NCBI GenBank assembly: GCA_963930655.1
Contig: OZ005617.1
Coordinates: forward strand, 10,232,501-10,296,500
DNA length: 64,000 nucleotides
Origin: Myrica gale
Taxonomy: Eukaryota > Streptophyta > Magnoliopsida > Fagales > Myricaceae
Reading direction: 5' to 3'
Position numbers and translations under genes: made by a program. Below the pieces are notes generated by a model. That model was not told the origin of the DNA, searched no databases, and was given only the letters and a program-made list of their open reading frames with translations. This document shows positions 60,431-64,000 of the stretch, piece by piece; position 1 is the first letter of the stretch; every line of letters starts with the position of its first letter.

Positions 60431-61563
60431 TTTTTGCGCTTTTCCTTTTTTTTTTGTTGTTCTTTTCCTCCTTTATTTCAAAATTCAACCTTCAGGTGAA
60501 ATAAAGTTGTTGTTTTTTGTGGTCAGGTGAAATAAAGTTGTTGTTTCTGATAATTAAAACCCGAAAATATCATTTTTCCAATTTATACAAATCTATGGTT
60601 CAATATTGTGGAATATTTTTTGCACGCAAAAATTGCGATATATGTATATATTCCAGCCTCCCATATTTTGAATGGAAGTATTTCTTTGTGGTGGACCAAA
60701 ATCTTGCACTACCTAAGAGTGTACTTAGGTTGTGTTTGTATGTTAAAATTTTAGGGTATTGGATTTGATGAAAAAGTGATGAGAAAGATTATTTTTAATA
60801 TTTGTTATAGTGAAAAATAATGATGTGATAGGAAGAGAGATTATATTATAATTTTTTAGTGGGTGTAAAATTTTAGTTAGCAAACTCACCCTAATAGGTC
60901 TCCTGATCTACTTATCACAACCGGATAATAATAAAAATATTATCTAATATCGTATCCAAAAAATAATACCAGTAACTAATCTCCCATAAATCGATACTCA
61001 AAATTTCTAAGATCAGATACTCAATCGTGGATGCATGCATCCTTTCTTCATATCTTTTTGTCTTAAGTGATGTTTGATACGGAAAAAAATTTCATTTCAT
61101 AGATTTCAACAAGAAAATTTGAATTTTATGAAAGTTTATAAAAAGTAGTTGATAATTTTAAAGTTATTTTTGTCCTGAGTAAAGTTTTTTGGGAATCGTA
61201 AAAATGTAAATAGTAAAATATAATCGATAATTTTAAAATATATTGTTTTTCTAAGTTAATATTTTTTAAATATTAAAAATCATAAATTTAGAGATGCAAA
61301 AATCTTTTTATTTCATGGAAAATGGAAACCCTTGATGACAGGGTAAAAACCAACGAGTGGGGAGGCAACTCCTTCCTCGATGAGCTTTTTTTTTTCCTTA
61401 TTTTTCACTTCCTTTAAACTATAATTTTCGAAATGTTAACCTTTTAAATTAAAATATTTAGAATAGTTTAACATGTTTAGAATAATTTAACATTAAAGAA
61501 TAACTCATAAGCGTTAAATAAAATCATCATAATTCGGTATGGATATTACTGTTATTTGGGTCA
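60431..61563. other. Region upstream of the VRN2-like gene
   Basis: The promoter side of VRN2-like. AT-rich, with the MITE listed next. A GGTGAAATAAAGTTGTTGTTT phrase is repeated in tandem at about 60495 and 60526 (period 31). No gene seen. Confidence 0.5.
60725..60893. mobile_element. MITE, same family as 28413-28555
   Basis: The ends TTAGGTTGTGTTTGTATGTT and the reverse of AACAAACTCACCCTAA-like right text form an inverted repeat that includes TAAAATTTTA on each side. The core AGGAAGAGAGATTATATTAT is shared, reversed, with the copy at 28413-28555. It lies about 300 bases upstream of the VRN2-like 5' end. Confidence 0.6.
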
Positions 61564-61572
61564 TAAAATAAA

Positions 61573-63004
61573 GAGAATTTAACAGTTTAGTTCTTGAGTT
61601 TTAACTATTTTTATTTTTTAGTCTTTGGGTTTAATTTTTTCAAATATTTGTCGTTGAGTTTACATTTTTTTACAAAATGGTCCGCTTGTTTCCCTAACAG
61701 AATGACCACATCAGCTGACAATTCAGCAACTGATGTGGTAAGGGAAATTGACATTTTAGTCTTTAGATTTTACGTCGTTTTATTTTTTAGTCCTTAGGTT
61801 TAATTTTTTCAAATTTTAGTCATTGAGTTTACATTTTTTGACGAAATGGTCCTTCCTGTTGAAATTTTGAAATACAAATTTTGGCCTTGAATATTTAATA
61901 ATAACAATCTCATTTTAGTTTTGACAATTTTAATAAAACATTTAATAAGACTAACATATTTAATAAAACTTGAAATTCAATTTAAATCCTAAAAAATCTA
62001 CAATTTTTATTAAAATTCTAACTCTTGAATAGTAAAAAGTTCTAAAAGTTAAAAATATATTTATTTAAAAAAAGAGAGAGAATATGAGTGTTTTCTCCTT
62101 TTTTAGTATTTTGAAATTATTTCTTGTCTATATATACTCTGTATTATCTCTACAATGTCTAGTGTATGTATACTCAATTTTTAACAACTATAAATGTGAG
62201 TTATATATTCTTAAGTAAAAAAAAAAGTTGAGAATATTTTTCAAAATTGTAATTGTATTTATATAAAAAGTAAATAATATACAAAAATAAATATTATAAT
62301 AATAATGTAATACGGTCTATGAATTAGGCCTTATAGATCCTTGTTTTTCTTTGTAAAATACGGTCTTACTTCCATACTACGGGGGCAGGTGCAAGGATCA
62401 AACCAATCAAAGAATTTTATATTATTATTAAAATATTTAATTTGTATATAAATACAATTAAAATTCTGAAAAAAGTTTCAATTTTTTTTTACTTAAGAAT
62501 ATATAACACGCATTTATAGTTGTTAAAAATTGAGCATGCAGACAATAGATATTGTAAAGATAATACAAAGTATATATAGACAATAATGAATTTGAAAATA
62601 CTAAAAGAGGAGAAAACACTCGTATTCTCTTTTTTTAAAAAAAATAAACATATTTTAACTTTTAGAACTTTTTACTTTCAAGAGTTAGAGTTTTTATAAA
62701 AAAAATGTAGATTTTTGAGGATTTAAATTGAATTTCGATTTTTTTAGTCCTATTAATGTGTTATTAAAATTTTCAAAACTAAAAATGACATGTTATTATT
62801 AAATATTCAAGGCCAAAATTTGTATTTCAAAATTTGAACAGTAATTCTTGATGTGGCTCTTCCATTAGGGAAACAAACAGATCTCTAACGGAAGGATCAT
62901 TTTGTAAAAAATGTAAACTCGAGGACTAATATTTGAAAAAAATTAAATCCAAGGACTAAAAAATAAAAAGAGGTAAAACTCAAGAACTAAATTGTTAAAT
63001 TCCT
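61573..63004. mobile_element. Long fold-back (MULE-type) element with 9-bp target duplication
   Basis: The element is nearly one large palindrome. The left arm (61573 to about 62300) starts GAGAATTTAACAGTTTAGTT; the right arm (about 62415-63004), reversed, starts AGGAATTTAACAATTTAGTT. Mirrored blocks include TTTTTTAGTCTTTGGGTTTAA, TGAATATTTAATAATAAC and the GAGAATAT(G/A)AGTG(T)TTTTCTCC region. TAAAATAAA lies at 61564-61572 and 63005-63013. The left arm also has an internal tandem duplication (61600-61690 and 61757-61850). A loop of about 110 bp sits near 62310-62410. No protein. Confidence 0.9.
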
Positions 63005-63013
63005 TAAAATAAA

Positions 63014-64000
63014 ATCATAATTCAGCAGCTATAAAAGTGTGAAATAAAATCACGAGGTAATTCATCATAATTTGACATGTGAGTATTGTTAGACCCCTAA
63101 AGGGCTAATCATGGTGGCATGTCGTGGCTCCTAGCATGGATTCCATCATGGGAAGGCAAGGTGCGTGGAGTGACACGCACATGATAGGCGGGGCTCTTGA
63201 CCTTAACCTCCATGAGCTTGGGATGGACCAAGCAAAGGCAAGTAGCATGGCGTGTCTCGGCGACACGCGAGCGACATGATGTGGGGGGTACGACATGCAT
63301 GCAAGCTAATGCCATGGCATGGAGATACCCCCAAGGGGCTGGGCACAACAACCTCCTACAAAACAAGGAGAAAATGGTGGCATAGCATGTGGAGGTGGCT
63401 GCTAAGGAGCGGCCAAGACCAAGTAAAGGGAAGATATTTGTGGACGGCTGGTCACACGGCAAGCCATGCATGCGCGCAGTGTTGCCCCAAATCTTGGACT
63501 CGTTGATCTTAGACATCGGTTGAGGACTTAATCGAGTCATGAGCGTCACCTATGTCTTTAACCTATTCATGTGTGCAGTTGTTGTACTTGCCAAGCACAT
63601 GTGCATGCAGGACCTAGTCAATAGGCTTGAGACTAGGTATGAGAAATGATCAAGGCAGGAAGATTAGGGGGATGTCCGTGTGCTACATTTAACCAAAATC
63701 AAAATTCAACTCCCCACCAACACAATCCAAAATATGTTTAATATTCAGCTGGCGTTAATTATTTCCCAATTTTACCCCACCATGAGGTTGAAAAATTACC
63801 AATGTATCCTCCACTATTGCATTGAGGACATAAAAACGAAGGGTAAAATGGGGTTTTAAAAAATATATGACCCCCACACGTTCAGTGAATTAAATACTTG
63901 GACATGTGAAAGGACGAAATAGCTCCAACTGATTTATCTAGCGTTGATACTTTGGTTGAGGGAAAATATGGTAATTTCATTTGACCAAAGCTAACAGTTT
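63014..64000. other. Unassigned terminal segment
   Basis: From about 63090 (TGTTAGACCCCTAAAGGGCT) to 63700 the base composition is richer in G and C, and open frames overlap on both strands without codon-like bias. This could be an LTR or other repeat cut by the window edge, but no partner is present. Confidence 0.35.

Noticed and set aside
63088-63700. GC-richer block starting TGTTAGACCCC with frames on both strands, considered as an LTR or gene
   Set aside because: No partner LTR, no protein similarity, and the window ends soon after; left unassigned.
1-64000. CRISPR arrays, bacterial operons, rRNA or tRNA genes
   Set aside because: Repeats present are tandem or inverted transposon-type structures; no cloverleaf or ribosomal sequence was recognised on reading, and the genome is plant.

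Overview
This is a window of a flowering-plant (eudicot) nuclear genome. Genes are intron-containing or plant-specific, intergenic DNA is AT-rich, and most of the window is decayed transposable elements plus an endogenous plant pararetrovirus. No species can be named from the sequence alone.

Two host genes look intact, both on the minus strand. The first (3771-5393) is an intronless plastid-targeted phospholipase A1 of the DAD1-like class I family, closest to PLA1-Ibeta2. The second (44356-59881) is a 14-coding-exon Polycomb gene of the VRN2 type, 418 codons, whose exon phases all join cleanly. Its second intron (6.2 kb) is packed with nested retroelements. In Arabidopsis the genes recalled for these two families, At4g16820 and At4g16845, lie close together, so the pair looks like a conserved gene neighbourhood stretched here to about 40 kb by insertions. 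A third host locus (38583-42510, plus) is a PHD-finger/acetyltransferase gene of the IDM1 type broken by several frameshifts; it still carries an EAR motif.

Layout: 1-3770 gene-poor DNA with simple repeats; 3771-5393 lipase; 6232-6753 fold-back element with 9-bp target duplication; 9698-10672 complete small LTR element (TRIM-like) with 5-bp target duplication; 10856-15971 rearranged endogenous caulimovirid (florendovirus-like) between two TA repeats, with its promoter region present twice in inverted orientation; 16965-22865 CACTA transposon; 22950-28066 Ty3/Gypsy element with both LTRs; 29355-29893 219-bp tandem repeat; 30718-30882 plastid ndhB fragment; 30932-32016 fold-back element; 33558-37500 cluster of CACTA fragments; 38583-42510 IDM1-like pseudogene; 44356-60430 VRN2-like gene with Copia, LINE and fold-back insertions in its introns; 61573-63004 long fold-back element; 63014-64000 unassigned.

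The lipase (plastid lipid/oxylipin supply) and VRN2 (PRC2-mediated silencing) are not expected to work together; what they share is position. No RNA genes, CRISPR arrays or prokaryotic features were seen.
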